NCBI GenBank assembly: GCA_963580285.1
Contig: OY757011.1
Coordinates: 166,809,406 to 166,873,405, forward strand
Source: Lucinisca nassula
Taxonomy: Eukaryota > Mollusca > Bivalvia > Lucinida > Lucinidae
Direction: 5' to 3'
Length of the DNA: 64,000 bases
Below, one piece after another: positions 25,120 through 36,599 of the stretch (position 1 is the stretch's first letter; the number at the start of each line of letters is the position of its first letter). Both the position numbers and the translations under genes were made by a program. The notes below the pieces were generated by a model. That model searched no databases, was not told where the DNA came from, and saw only the letters and a list, made by a program, of their open reading frames with translations.

Positions 25120-26620
25120 ATTCTTGAAAGGGGCCCCGGGATGTGGCCAGTTTAGACCCAAGGGACATGATTGGCACAATTTCTGTACGGGGACCACTTG
25201 ACATTGCTACATGCTTAATATATATGCTCTGCGCCTAGTGGTTTCAGAGAAGAAGAATTTTTCAGCTTTTTTTCAATTATAAGTCTATGAGGGCTAAGGG
25301 GCCCGGGGAGTGGCCAGTTTAGACCCCCAGAAGCATGAATGGCACAATTTATGTAGGGGACCACTTGACATAGCTACATGCTTAATATGTAAGCTCTGGG
25401 CTTAGTGGTTTCAGAGAAGAAGATTTTTAAAGCTTTTTTTCCATTATAAATATATGGGGGCTAAGGGGCCCCGGGGCTTGGTCAGTTTAGACCCCAGGGG
25501 CATGACTGGCACAATTTATGTAGGGGACCACTTGACATTGCTACATGCTTAATATATATGCTCTGGGCCTAGTGGTTTCAGAGAAGAAGAATTTTTAAGC
25601 TTTTTTTCATTATAAGTCTATGGGGGCTAAGGGGTCCGGAGAGTGGCCAGTTTAGACCCCAGAGGCATGAATGGCACAATTTATGTAGGGGAGTACTTGA
25701 CATAGCTACATGCTTAATATGTAAGTTCTGGGCCTAGTGGTTTCAGAGAAGAAGATTTTTTAAGCTTCCTTTCCATTATAAATCTATGGGGGCCCCGGGG
25801 CCTGGCCAGTTTAGGCCCCAGGGGCATGATTGGCACAATTTATGAAGGGGAACCACTTGACATTGCTACATGCTTAATATGTAAGCTCTGTGCCTAGCGG
25901 TTTCAGAGAAGAAGAGTTTTTAAGCTTTTTTCCATTATAAGTCTATGGGGGCTAAGGGGCCCCACGGCGTGGCCAGTTTAGAACCCAGGGGCATGATTGG
26001 CAAAATTAATGTAGGGGACCACTTGGCATTGCTACATGCTTAATATGTAAGCTCTGGGCCTAGTGGTTTCAGAGAAGAAGATTTTTTTTATTTTTATTTC
26101 CATTTTAAGTCTATGGGGGCTAAGGGGCCCCGGGGCGTGGCCAGTTTTTGATCCCAGGGGCATGATTGGTTAAATTTATGTAGAGGACCACTTGGCATTG
26201 CTACATGCTTTATATGTAAGCTCTGTGCCTAACGGTTTCAGAGAAGATTATTTTAAGCTTTTTTCCGTTATAAGTCTATTAGGGCTAAGGGGCCCCACGG
26301 CGTGGCCAGTTTAGACCCCCAGGGGCATGATTGGCACAATTTATTTAGAGGACCACTTGACATTGCTACATGCTTAATATGTAAGCTCTTTGCCTAGCAG
26401 TTTCAGAGAGGAAGATCTTTTAAGCATTTTTATTATAAGTCTATGGGGGATAAGGGACCCCGGGCGTGGCCAGTTTAGAACCCATGGGCATGATTGGCAT
26501 AATTATTATGTAGGGGACCACTTGACATTGCTACATGCTTCATATGTAAGCTCTGAGCCAAGTGGTTTCAGAGAAGAAGATTTTTTAAATTTTTCCCATT
26601 GTAAGTCTATGGGAGCTATA
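25120..26620. repeat. ~165-170-bp tandem array
   Basis: About nine units, each with GGGGCCCCGGGG, GGCCAGTTTAGACCC, CATGATTGGCACAATTTATG and CCTAGTGGTTTCAGAGAAGAAG. A similar partial unit returns at 26,870-27,160. This is the core of the outer HINE-like element. Confidence 0.85.
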
Positions 26621-27187
26621 TGTTGCCATGGCAACAATAGTTTCCATCTGATCTGCCCCAAAACATAATTCATCTTTTCCCCCACCTCTTATCCTTGTCT
26701 TGCTGAATAAATAATGCCACACCCATTTTTGACCATCAACCAATAAAAGTACTTGATACAAAAAGTTCAATGAGCCTAACCACTCACCTGAGGAACGTTT
26801 TTGTTAGCTGTTTGTCTCATGGTCTTTGAGCATATTTTTTAGAAGTTCTTCCTAATGGGACACGGCATTGTCAGTTTGGACCCTAGGGGCATGTTTAGTA
26901 GGATTAATGTAGGTGACCAGTTAATGCTGCAAAATACTAAATATTTAAGCTTTTGACCTTTGGTTTCAGAGAAGAAATTCCAACCTCCGTAGCTCAGTCA
27001 GATGCGCATCTAACTGGTGATCAGTTTAGACCCCAGGGGCATGATTGGCACATTTTATGTAGGCGACCACTTGACATTGCTACATGCTTTATATGTAAGC
27101 TCTGGGCCTAGTGGTTTCAGAGAAGAAGTTTTTTCCCATTGTAAGTCTATGGGAGCTATATGTTGCCATGCCAACAAGAGTTTCCAT

Positions 27188-27428
27188 CTGATCTTTTTTT
27201 TTATTTTTGGTTTGGGTTTTACGGCCCTTTCAAGATTATTTTACTCATATCGAGCCGATCGTTAATCATAGGTGGGCGAAAACCGGAGTACCCGGAGAAA
27301 AACCACCTGACCTTCCGTTGCAGAACTTGGCGTCTCACACGTGACCCGAGCGAGGCTCGAACCCACGGCGGTGAGAGACCTAATGACTAAGAGTCAGCGC
27401 TCTTATCCATTAGGCCACGGAGGCCTGT
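27188..27428 (-). mobile_element. tRNA-derived SINE, family D
   Basis: On the minus strand the head reads CCTCCGTGGCCTAATGGATAAG (A box region) and GGGTTCGAGCC (B box). The tail contains GGCCGTAAAACCCAAACC and ends in an A-rich run (T-run at 27,195). CATCTGATCT precedes the element and CATCTGATCT follows it, compatible with a 10-bp target-site duplication (about 27,184-27,193 and 27,431-27,440). Confidence 0.75.
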
Positions 27429-28129
27429 TCCATCTGATCTGCCCCAAAACATACTGCATCTTTTCCCCCAACCTAATTGAAATTTAATCATTATTGGCCA
27501 ACTGGCTTTAAAGATATACTTTGTTGAACATGTGAACGGACGACGGACGACTGATACATGTACGTATCACTCATACAGGGACACATTCATTTATTACCAT
27601 GGATCTTATACTATTACCAGAGGACTTAAACAGCTTCCACCATGACTCTTAAGGCTATTACCATTACTCATACTGGTATTACTATGACTAATACAGCAAT
27701 CACCACGACTCACACAGCTAGCACATTGACTCCTAAAGTTATCACCATGACTCCTACAGCTGCCATGATTCATACAGCTGTCCCTATGACGTATAAAGCT
27801 GCCACAAGACCCATACAGTTGTAACAATGACTCTTAAAGCTGCTGTCATAATTCAAAGGTTGCTGCTATCGCTATGTCTACACTACATCTACACTACATC
27901 TGTCACCATGACTCCTTCATCGGCCACTCTGGCTCATATCACCATGTCTCGTGCATATGTCACTATGGTTCATAAAGCAATCACCATGACTCATAGAGCT
28001 ATCATCATGTCGCCTTAAGCTGTCACCATGGCTAATAAACTATCATCCTGATTCACACAGCTTTCCTCCTGACTCACACAGCAATAAGCATGGAACATAA
28101 AGCTTTCCCCATAGATCATGCAACTATCA

Positions 28130-28785
28130 CTATGACTATCCCTAAGAATCACATAGCCCAGAAAATCCTGTACACTACTACAACCGGCCCGATAGCTCTG
28201 TTGGTAGAGTGTCCGCTCCGGGGAACGGGAGGTCACGGGTTCGATCCCGGGCCGCGACATACCAAAGTCGTTAAAATGGTACTAGCTGCTCCACGCTTGG
28301 CACTCAGATTTACGGGGTAGAGCTAGGACTGGTCGACCCATTGTCAGGATAATGTGTCTGGGTGTGGTATCATGTAATGTGTCTGGGACATGATACTTCA
28401 GTGAGGCAGCACTATAAAAAGTGAGAATTGAGCAACCTCTCGCAACCAGACACCGTCGTGATATGACTGAAAAATTGTTGAAAGCGACGGCAAACCCGAA
28501 ATCACACACACACTACGATTTTCGGTTCCGTGTTGTAGTCCTTGCTTCCAAAGGATTATCCCTTATATATGCTATTTTAACTTCACCACAGCTGGTGTTA
28601 AGGGAATGTGTGGCGGCCGTAAAACGTCTCCCTGGCCTTCATCATAATGTGGGTTATATTTTCTAGTCCTTTTGGATCATGGATTCCACTGCGAATGTTT
28701 GAGAATATTTGAGGGTCACTGGCTAGGCCTAATTGCGGAAACTAGCTAGTCTGTCCCAGAAAAACTTGTACACTACGTTGCTATC
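28130..28785 (+). mobile_element. Degenerate retrozyme-family repeat interrupted by a SINE
   Basis: The left part ends GAAAATCCTGTACACTAC and the right part resumes CACTACGATTTTCGGTTCC at about 28,510. It continues through GTGTGGCGGCCGTAAAACG and GAGGGTCACTGGCTAGGCC (28,715) to AACTAGCTAGTC. The hammerhead core is mutated (CTGGCTA). The uninterrupted paralogue is at 19,755. Confidence 0.65.
28179..28509 (+). mobile_element. tRNA-derived SINE, family A (copy 2)
   Basis: A box GATAGCTCTGTTGGTAGAG and B box GGTTCGATCCC lie at about 28,190-28,250. The body matches the copies at 5.45 and 41.56 kb, and the tail reads GCGACGGCAAACCCGAAATC. A 7-bp target-site duplication, ACACTAC, lies at 28,172-28,178 and 28,510-28,516. 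The empty site is visible in the duplicate near 19,770, so insertion postdates the segmental duplication. Confidence 0.9.
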
Positions 28786-29451
28786 ACCATGTCAACCGCA
28801 GCTGTCTTCATGACTCATACAGCTTTCATCATGATTCAGTTAGCTGTCATCATGACTCATGGAACTGTCACCATGAGTTAAACAGCTGTCATCATGACAC
28901 ATACATTTATCCCCACGAATCATATAGCTATCTCGGATACGCCTGTATTACCTTGGCCCATACAGCAATCACCATGACTTATACAGCTATCAGCACGACT
29001 AATACAGCTACCACAACTACTCATGCAGCTGTCAAGATAAATCATCGAGTTCTCACTATAGCTCACACAGCTATCACACAGCTTTCACCATGAATCATAT
29101 TTTAGAATAATTACTCTTATAGCTATCACCATGATTCGTACTGCTGTAATTATGTGCCATACAGCTGTCCCCATGATTCATATACCGTAGCTAAGCTACC
29201 ATCATGAATCATATAACTACTCTTACAGCTGCCATCTTGGCTTATACAGATATCAGAGTGACCCATGCAACTGTCAACAAGGCCATTAAACTGTAAAAAT
29301 TGACTTATACAGCTATTACTATGACCAGTTAGTGTACTACATGTATCTAACAATCTTCAAGCCAAAAATGCATGTTGGAGAGGTACAGATAAACTCCTCG
29401 TTTTTCATCACTATAAGAATATAAAAATATTCAAGTGTATATATATATAAC

Positions 29452-29832
29452 TGCGGCCTCTGCATTCATCTTGTGGAAGGAAGTTCATTCAAATTTAACT
29501 GTGGAATTGACTTCACGGTGCATGAAAACATGACCTGCGAAGTCAAAAACGTTATCTACGTGATGATGTGCAGGGGCTGTGGGGAGGAATACATTGGGGA
29601 AACAGGCAATTTTCTGCGTAAGCGAGTCACTATCCATAACCAGCAGATTAGAGACCCCCGTACCAGAATGCTGCAAGTCAGTGGGCACATCGATGAATGC
29701 GCTGGCGACTTGAACCCTAAATACTACATCTTCCCCTTTTATAAGATGTACTCAGAAAGTACAACACTACGACGGGCTAAGGAAAACGCATTCATCAACA
29801 GTTTAAAACCCAAATTAAACAGGGCTAGTTAG
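29452..29832 (+). pseudogene. GIY-YIG endonuclease end of a Penelope-like retroelement (5'-truncated)
   Basis: The reading frame opens CGLCIHLVEG, giving the Cys pair of the zinc-binding CCHH signature. NVIYVMMCRGCGEEYIGETG follows, with GIY-like IYV and YIG itself. Next is LRKRVTIHNQQI with the catalytic Arg, a SGHIDECA segment, and an RRAKENAFINSLKPKLN end carrying the metal-binding Glu, then TAG. This is the typical C-terminal endonuclease of canonical Penelope-like elements. No reverse transcriptase precedes it, because the upstream sequence is a short TA run and class A minisatellite. The copy is therefore a 3'-end remnant. It differs from the Naiad-type protein at 59 kb, whose endonuclease is N-terminal. 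The first codons are chosen by homology and there is no supported start. Confidence 0.8.
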
Positions 29833-30192
29833 TATGTAAAGGAATTTGATAATTTAGATAGATATGATGCCATCAGGGTATTCAATTTTGTATGCATTTA
29901 TATTTTGTTATGCATGTATTTTGAAATCGCAGCTTGAAGTTAAAACAGTTTCTAAAGATATAATTACATAAAAACAATGTATGTTCATATACACACGGGC
30001 AGATATATGGTTATACATTGAATCTCATTTATGTTATTCAACTACCGGAAACGTTATTAACATCAGGCGGAAACGTTACTTATGACGTGACGTTCGTTGC
30101 TAGGTTATTCAATGTCTTCTTGAAAATCTGCAAAGCAGTGAAACCGCGGTAGAAGCAAATCAATTATAGTGTTTTTGGACATCGGAATAGTT

Positions 30193-30195
<3 letters not shown>
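29833..30195 (+). other. Probable 3' region of the PLE endonuclease copy
   Basis: About 360 bp between the TAG stop and a (CT)n tract. No ORF or known motif. Placement between the endonuclease ORF and a microsatellite fits a retroelement 3' UTR, but the boundary is not visible. Confidence 0.4.

Positions 30196-30196
<1 letters not shown>

Positions 30197-30280
<84 letters not shown>
30197..30280. repeat. (CT)n microsatellite
   Basis: About 84 bp of CT repeats with one CC interruption near 30,236. The ERERER ORF on the minus strand is an artefact. Confidence 0.97.
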
Positions 30281-30284
<4 letters not shown>

Positions 30285-30289
30285 TAAAT

Positions 30290-30965
30290 GTTACAATTTT
30301 TAAAATGTCTGCAAAATGTACAGAAGTTGGAGGGGCATATTGCTTCTGCTTCGGTCGTCCGTCTGTCTGTCCGTTTTGATGCGTAACATATCATAAGAAC
30401 CGCGTATGCTAGCATTTTGAAATTTTATATATGGATTCCTCATGGACAATTAGGTGACGCGATTTTTTTCTCATCCCCTTTCGAGAGTTATTGCCACTTG
30501 ATTTTTTTTTTTTTTTGTGGGGGGTGGATAAAATCTTGTCAACAAAATATCTCAAAATTCATTGGAGCTGGAACCTTGAAAGTTAGTGAATAGATTTGTG
30601 GTGATGAGTTATGACCCTTTGTCACTTTGGGTATTTGTACATTGTACCTCTGTATGTTTTGTGATGCAAAGCATAATTTAAGAACCGCGTGTGGTAGGGT
30701 TTTGAAATTTCATATATGATCTTGTCCGGAGTATATACCTTTTCAGGAGTTATTGCCCTTTGAATTTTTTCTTATAAACTCTTGTCAGCAAAATATCTCA
30801 AAGACTATAAGAGCTAGAGCCTTGAAAGTTGGTAAATAGATTGGTTGTGATGAGTAGATGACCTGATGAACTTTTGATTAAATTCCGAAAAATACTTCAT
30901 GAGTTATGGCCTTTTGTCACTTTGGGTATTTGTACATTGTATGTTTTGTGATGCATGGCATAACT
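30290..30965 (+). mobile_element. Fragment of HINE-like element with ~300-bp units
   Basis: GGTCGTCCGTCTGTCTGTCCG near 30,353 resembles the header of the window's HINE-like elements. Two related units follow, sharing AAGAACCGCGT, TTTTGAAATTTCATATATG, GAGTTATTGCC and CTTGAAAGTT. No ends are resolved. Confidence 0.45.
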
Positions 30966-30969
30966 TAAG

Positions 30970-31262
30970 AATCGTGTGCCAGTGTAGTGGATAGAGTGCT
31001 GGACTACGAATCAGATTGTCGATTATGAATCAGAGGGTTCAAATGTTCAAGAGTTCAAATGCCGGTGGCGGAATGGAAATTTGTTCTCTTTTGTTCTTAT
31101 TTTCTTTTTTCTTCATATATACACATTAACAGTTATCATCTCCCTCGCACAATGAGTGAGTGTTTGGGTTTTACGTCTCACCAACAGCTTAGGTCATACT
31201 GAGACGGGACCTCGGTTTAAAGACTCATCCGAAAGCCCGGGATCGATCCAATCTCTCTCCCT
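30970..31262. mobile_element. tRNA-like heads/SINE fragments, including family E
   Basis: 30,975-31,060 contains GTGCCAGTGTAGTGGATAGAG and GAGGGTTCAAATG (A/B-box-like, plus strand). 31,157-31,262 contains GAGTGTTTGGGTTTTACGTC and AAAGCCCGGGATCGATCC, the minus-strand tail and head of the same SINE family as 44,560-44,722. Both are truncated. Confidence 0.5.
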
Positions 31263-31271
31263 CGCACAACC

Positions 31272-31790
31272 AAATTAGAAGTGGAGGCAATGATCAGGAA
31301 TCGATTAAATCAACCCACAGCTCCCATCAGAGACACCGATGGGAAAGAAACACAGACATACAACAACAGATCCCGATAGAAACATCAATAGCGGAAAGCC
31401 AAAAGGACAGTTACTTTCCCGCAACATGGGCAATAGGCTATCCAAAATAAAATAATATAAGCGGCACAAACACCCAAAGACAAACCATAACAAAAATAAA
31501 CGGCGACAGAAGAACCGCCTTGGAACGTTCAGCGGAAACGAATTCCACTGGTGGGGGTGGGAGGATTAAATCGATTTTACGTGGCAACAATCCTCGCCCT
31601 TACTCCCGTCGCGATTAAGACATAATTTGTTCAGTCCGCATGAAGGCCTCCTAACTTATCAGTGCAACATCTCCGTGAACACAAAAAATCAAACAGCCAC
31701 AGAGATGAAACAACGGTGAGGACTCACAGCAAGAAACCACTGAAATGCTGGAGCAAAAGAAAACCAACAGTTACATTCTGATGGCCAAGT
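31272..31790 (-). mobile_element. Naiad-type PLE 3'-end copy, 5'-truncated
   Basis: The reverse complement of 62,350-62,860, from TAGAAGTGGAGGCAATGATC (3' terminus) to GGAGCAAAAGAAAACCAACAG and CATTCTGATGGCC. It includes the CGCAATATGGGCAATAGGC-like and CCTTGGAACGTTCAG blocks. UTR only. Confidence 0.85.
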
Positions 31791-31819
31791 TGTTAGGGGA
31801 TGGGGATATTGGATTTATA

Positions 31820-32075
31820 CATGCATGCATGAGTGTGTGTGTGTGTGTGCATGCATGCATATATGTGTGCATGTATGCATGCATGTGTGAGTGCATGCAT
31901 GCATGTATGTGTGCATGCAAGTCTACATTAGTGTGTGTATGCATGCTTGCATGAGTGTGTGTGCATGCATGTGTGCTTGCATGCATGCTTGCGTGTGTGC
32001 ATACATGTGTATGTGTGTGAGTGTGCATGCATATGTGCATGTCTGCATGTGTACATGTGTGCATGTTTGTATGAC
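31820..32075. repeat. Alternating purine-pyrimidine tract (TG/CA/TGCA)n
   Basis: About 250 bp of GTGTGTG, GCATGCATGCAT and ATGTGTGC strings with very few breaks in purine-pyrimidine alternation. Cys/Met/His-rich ORFs on both strands (MHACMHAC, HTHTHACTH) are artefacts. Confidence 0.9.
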
Positions 32076-32079
32076 TCGC

Positions 32080-32380
32080 ATCCCTCTAAAAATGTCCATA
32101 AGTATCTGTCAATCTTTTATATTTAAATTGTGATGAACTTTTCCTTGTGTTTCAGAATCAACATGGAGGGGAAGAAAAACAGTGACAGACGCTAAAAGCA
32201 GGAAGAAGTGAAATGAATTATAAATAAAAATTAAATGAAATACTGTCTGCAAACAAAATTCAGTTGTTTTCTTGCTTACTATCATTTTTTTTTTTTTTTT
32301 TTGACATGCCTGCTTTTAACATGGTACGACGTAGGGACTTATTTTTCTGTCCATTTGTTTGTTCACCCACCAGCCATCAA
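32080..32380. other. Unique sequence with poly-T run
   Basis: No ORF or repeat recognised, apart from a T-run near 32,286-32,302. Confidence 0.4.
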
Positions 32381-32382
32381 AA

Positions 32383-32640
32383 TAGATGTGAAGGCAATGA
32401 TCAGGAATCGATAAATAAAACCACAGCTCCCACTATCTAGAGACACCAAAGGGAACAAAACACAAACATGAAACAACTAGACCCTAATTGAAACATCACT
32501 TTACACAGAATGGCCAATTGGCTATCCAAAATAAAATAATATAAGCCACACAAACACTCAAAGACAAGCCATAATAAAATAAACCGCGACAGAAGAACCG
32601 CCTTGGAACGGTCAGCGAAACGAATTCCACTGGGGGTTTA
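32383..32640 (-). mobile_element. Naiad-type PLE 3'-end copy, 5'-truncated
   Basis: AAAATAGATGTGAAGGCAATGATCAGG through AGAGACACCAAAGGGAAC to CTTGGAACGGTCAG and ATTCCACTGGGGG. This is the reverse complement of 62,580-62,860. It is shorter than its neighbour at 31.27 kb. Confidence 0.85.
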
Positions 32641-32644
32641 AACT

Positions 32645-33030
32645 GTGTTTTGTACAAATAATTTTGCAGTGGAACTTTCTTATAGAATTGGGACATAGCG
32701 AGTTCACAGGACTCATAAGAAAAAAAATGTCAATAGATCACCAATATGCTGATAACCAGTGCAAGTATAGTGCACATTCAGCTTTAAGAAACGGACAAGC
32801 AGAAGAGGGCGAAATACCATAGAATATAGTCCGTGATCATTCTCACTCGCAAGAAATATCCTCAGTCTAGAGATGATCAATCCCTCGAGCTTGCGCATTC
32901 AATTGAGCCACTGGGATACTTAATGGACACAAAGCTGCTGTTGAAATAAATTATGCCTATACTGTTAAAACAAATTAACAAGTCCGGGAAATACATACCC
33001 ATTTAGACCCCACTTCATACATATGAAAGT
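32645..33030. other. Unique sequence, nothing recognised
   Basis: ORFs of at most about 60 codons. No domain or repeat match within the window. Confidence 0.4.
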
Positions 33031-33043
33031 AGGGTTGGCAAGG

Positions 33044-33344
33044 CTGCCCCCGCCCATAGGGGCTTGAAGAAATATATGGGCTGCATGATGCTTCCACGCA
33101 GAGCTTAATCCGGCCCGCACACTAGTACTGGTAAACCGCTTAGAGGATCTAAGCCTGTCCAGGAACCGCGGTGCGAGGCGGACCGCCAATGCTAATAAAC
33201 CCTATTGGTTTCATTTGGCGACAGGGCTTGGGATGTCGTTTCATCTCAATGTCGGGTAGAAGTCCCACAAAATTGGAAGCAACGTCTCCAAAATGACCTT
33301 TACAGTGTTGACGGGGACGTTAAACCTCAAATCAAACAAACAAA
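33044..33344 (+). mobile_element. SINE-like element, family B (copy 5)
   Basis: Starts CTGCCCCCGCCCATAGGGGC and ends CAAATCAAACAAACAAA. A 12-bp target-site duplication, GGGTTGGCAAGG, lies at 33,032-33,043 and 33,345-33,356. Confidence 0.9.
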
Positions 33345-33356
33345 GGGTTGGCAAGG

Positions 33357-33800
33357 GTATACATTTTTACCATATTCTTACCCACAGCATAGACGTATAT
33401 ACTCATTAAAATTGCTTCGAACAGTCTGTTATAATGAGCACTAACAATCTAAATTTGAACCAGAAATAGGAAAAGTGCCACAAACTTCAATAGATGAATA
33501 AAAACTGACAGAAAGCAGTGTAAGATGTGTGTGTTATAATGGGTCCCATTGACAGAAGTACTGAATTGAAGAGCTTATACATTTTCCAATGTTTTACAAT
33601 GTAATTAACATGGTGATTAAAGCATCAAAAATAACATTGATGAACGTATTCGGAAATGTAAGCAGAGAAACGTTTGTTAAATGCATTGCCAAAATATTCG
33701 CACAATAAATGACGTCTGTAAACGATCAGGAATCGATACAATTACGGCTTACAGCTTATAAGATCTAAGCCTTCCTAGGAAAAGTGGTGCGAGACGAACC
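33357..33800. other. Unique sequence, nothing recognised
   Basis: No significant ORF. ATCAGGAATCGATACAATTA at about 33,728 is a short reverse-complement match to the Naiad 3' terminus and may be a tiny relic. Confidence 0.4.
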
Positions 33801-36213
33801 GTTTTTAGTTCACCTGAGCCAATGGCTCAGGTTGAGCTATTGTGATCATTCACCGTCCGACGACGTCGGCGTCGTCGTCCGTCCGTCCGTCCGTCCGTTT
33901 ACAATTTCTTTAAACATCATCTCCTCCTAAACCACTGAATAGATTCTGACCAAACTTGGCAGAAATGATCCTTATGTGGTCCTCTCTCAAAGTTGTTTAA
34001 AGAATTCAATTCCATGCAGAACTCTGGTTGCCATGGCAACGAAAAAAGGAAAATAAGAAAAAAATCTTTAAAAATCTTCTTCTCTGAAACCAGAAGGCAT
34101 AGGTCTTTGATATTTGGTATGAAGCTTCATCTAGTGGACCTCTACCAAGATTGTTCAAATTATAGCCCTTGGGCCAAAAATGCCTCCATGCCGTGGCCCA
34201 CTGTTTTTACATAGGCTTATATAAGGAAAACCTTTAAAAACCTTCTTATCTGAAACCCAAAAGCCCAGGTCTTTGATATTTGGTATGAAGCTTCATCTAG
34301 TTGACCTCTACCAAGATTGTTCAAATTATAGCCCTGGGACCAAAAGTGGCCCCGTCCCGGGGCACACTGGTTCTATAAAGACTGATATAAAAATCTTCTT
34401 GTCTGAAACCAGAAGGCCCAGGTACTGAACCTCTACCAAGATTGTTCAAATAATAGCCCTGGAACCAAAAACGCCCCCCCCCCCGCACCGGGGCCCACTG
34501 GTTTTATAAAGGCTGATATAGGGAAAACATATAAAATCTTTTTGTCTGAAACCAGAAGGCCCAGGTCTTTGATATTTGGAATGAAGCTTCATCTAGTGAA
34601 CCTCTGCCAAGATTGTTCAAATTATAGCCCTGGGGCCAAAAACGCCCCCGCACCGGGGCCCACTCGTTTCACATATGCTTATATAGGGAAAACATATAAA
34701 AATCTTCTTGTCTGAAACAAGAAGGTCCAGGTCTTTGATATTTAGTATGAAGCTTCATCTAGTGAACCTCTACCAAAAATTGTTCAAATTATAGCCCTGT
34801 GGCCAAAAACGCCCCCGCACCGGGGCCCACTCGTTTTACATAGGCTTATTTATGGAAACATATACAAATCTTCTTGTCTGAAACCAGAAGGTCCAGGTCT
34901 TTGATATTTAGTAAGAAGCTTCATCTAGTGAACCTCTACCATGATTTTCAAATTATAGCCTTGAGGCCAAAAACGCCCCCCGCGCCGGGTCCACTGGTTT
35001 TATATATGCTTATATAGGGAACATTTTAAAAATCTTCTTCTCTGAAATCAGAAGGCCAGTCTTTGAAAATTTGGTATGAAGCTCTATCAGTGGACCTCTA
35101 CCTAGATTGTTGAAATTATAGCCCTGGGGCCAAAAACGACCCTGCCCCGTGGCCAACTGGTTTTACATAGGCTTATATAGGGAAAACCTACAAAAAAATC
35201 TTCTTCTCTGAAACCAGAAGGCCCAGGTCTTAGATAATTGGTATGAAGCATCATCAAATGGACCTATACCAAGATTGTTCAAATTATAGACCTGGGGCAA
35301 ATAATGCCCCTGCGCCGGGGCCCACTTGTTTTACCTAGGCTTATAAGGGAAAACCTTTAAAAATTTTCTTGCCTGAAACCAGAAGGCCCAGGTCTTTGAT
35401 ATTTGGTATGAAGCTTCATCTAGTGAATCTCTACCAAGATTGTTCAAATTAATACCCTGAGGCCAATCATGCCCCCATGCCGGGGCCCACTGGTTTAACA
35501 TAGGCTAATATAGGGAAAACATATAAAAATCTTCTTCTGTGAAACCAGCTGGTCGAGGTCTTTGATATTTAGTATGAAGCTTCATCTAGTGAACCTGTAC
35601 CACGATTGTTCAAATTATAGCCCTGGGGCTAAAAATGCCCCCTCGCTGGTGTTCACTGGTTTTACATAAGCTTATATTAGGAAAACCTTTAAACATCTTA
35701 TTGTCTGAAACCAGAAAGCTCAGGTCTTTTGATACTTGATATGAAGCTTCATTTAGTGAACCTCTTCCAAGATTGTTCAAATTATAGCCCTGTGGCCAAA
35801 AATGCTCCCGCGCCGGGGCCCACTGGTTTTACATAGGCTAATAGAGGGAAAACCTTTAAAAATCTTCTTGTGTGAAACCAGAAGGCCCAGGTCTTTGATA
35901 TTTGGTTTGAAGCTTCATCTAATGGACCTCAACCATGATCGTTCCAATCATAGCATGGGGGCCAAAAATGGCCCCGCCCTTGGGTCCACTGGTTTTACAT
36001 AGACTTCAACCATAGTGCAGTTTATATTTTACTTTTGGTCCTTTGAGATCAGCGTGAATATTCTGAGAAATCAAAAATAAATTATTAGTTTAGACTCAAA
36101 TTCTAGACAGGTTTTTAATTATTTGGACCTCATTTTTATTTATATCAGTCTTTGAATCGACTGCCTATTCGAAAATTCGCTATTCCTCTGGCTTTCGTTG
36201 CCGGATCATAACA

Positions 36214-36259
36214 GGGTGACTGATATGGCTTTATTAGCCGAAACTACGTAGTATGACCC
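36214..36259 (+). ncRNA. Hammerhead ribozyme, degenerate copy
   Basis: Same layout as the intact motif at 36,600, but the catalytic box reads CTGATAT instead of CTGATGA and stem I has a mismatch (GGGTGA against TGACCC). Stem II (GGCT/AGCC), GAAA and stem III are intact. Predicted inactive. Confidence 0.7.
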
Positions 36260-36599
36260 ATCTTCTTTCTTATGAATATTTTCATTGCTCTTAAAGGAAC
36301 TCTTTTTTTTAATTTTATTTGCCTTCACTGCAGCTGGTGTTGTGCCGTGTGGCGGCCGTAAAACGTCTCCCCGTACATCAACCATAGTGCAGTTTATATT
36401 TTACTTTTGGTCCTTTGAGATCAGCGTGAATATTCTGAGAAATCAGAAATAAATTATTAGTTTAGACTCAAATTCTAGACAGGTTTTCAATTATTTGGAC
36501 CTCATTTATTTATTCATATCAGTCTTTGAATCGACTGCTTATTCGAAATTCGCTAAATTGCAGTATGCTTCCTCTGGCTTTCGTTGCCGGATCATTACA

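Larger units (their letters stand above)
22138..27545. mobile_element. Large HINE-like element (outer), with nested insertions
   Basis: It opens with TTGCTCACCAGAGCCGAAGGC and GTCCGTCGTCTGCG. It ends near 27,535 with GAACGGACGACGGACGAC, beyond which class A minisatellite resumes. The core has ~230-270-bp units with ATGAAATTCTGCTC landmarks (about 24,080-24,650) and a ~165-170-bp array (25,120-26,620). Nested within are a second HINE-like element (22,489-24,092), a Naiad 3' end (24,652-25,065) and a SINE (27,188-27,428). It may be two adjacent elements rather than one. Confidence 0.45.
27548..29340. repeat. Class A minisatellite, second block
   Basis: 21-bp units like CATACAGCTGTCACCATGACT resume. 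The first 1.2 kb is a segmental duplicate of 18,510-20,105. It is interrupted by a retrozyme-family repeat that itself carries a SINE. Confidence 0.88.

Noticed and set aside
31745..32133. Cys/His-rich protein ORFs on both strands
   Set aside because: Artefacts of the TG/CA/TGCA tract.
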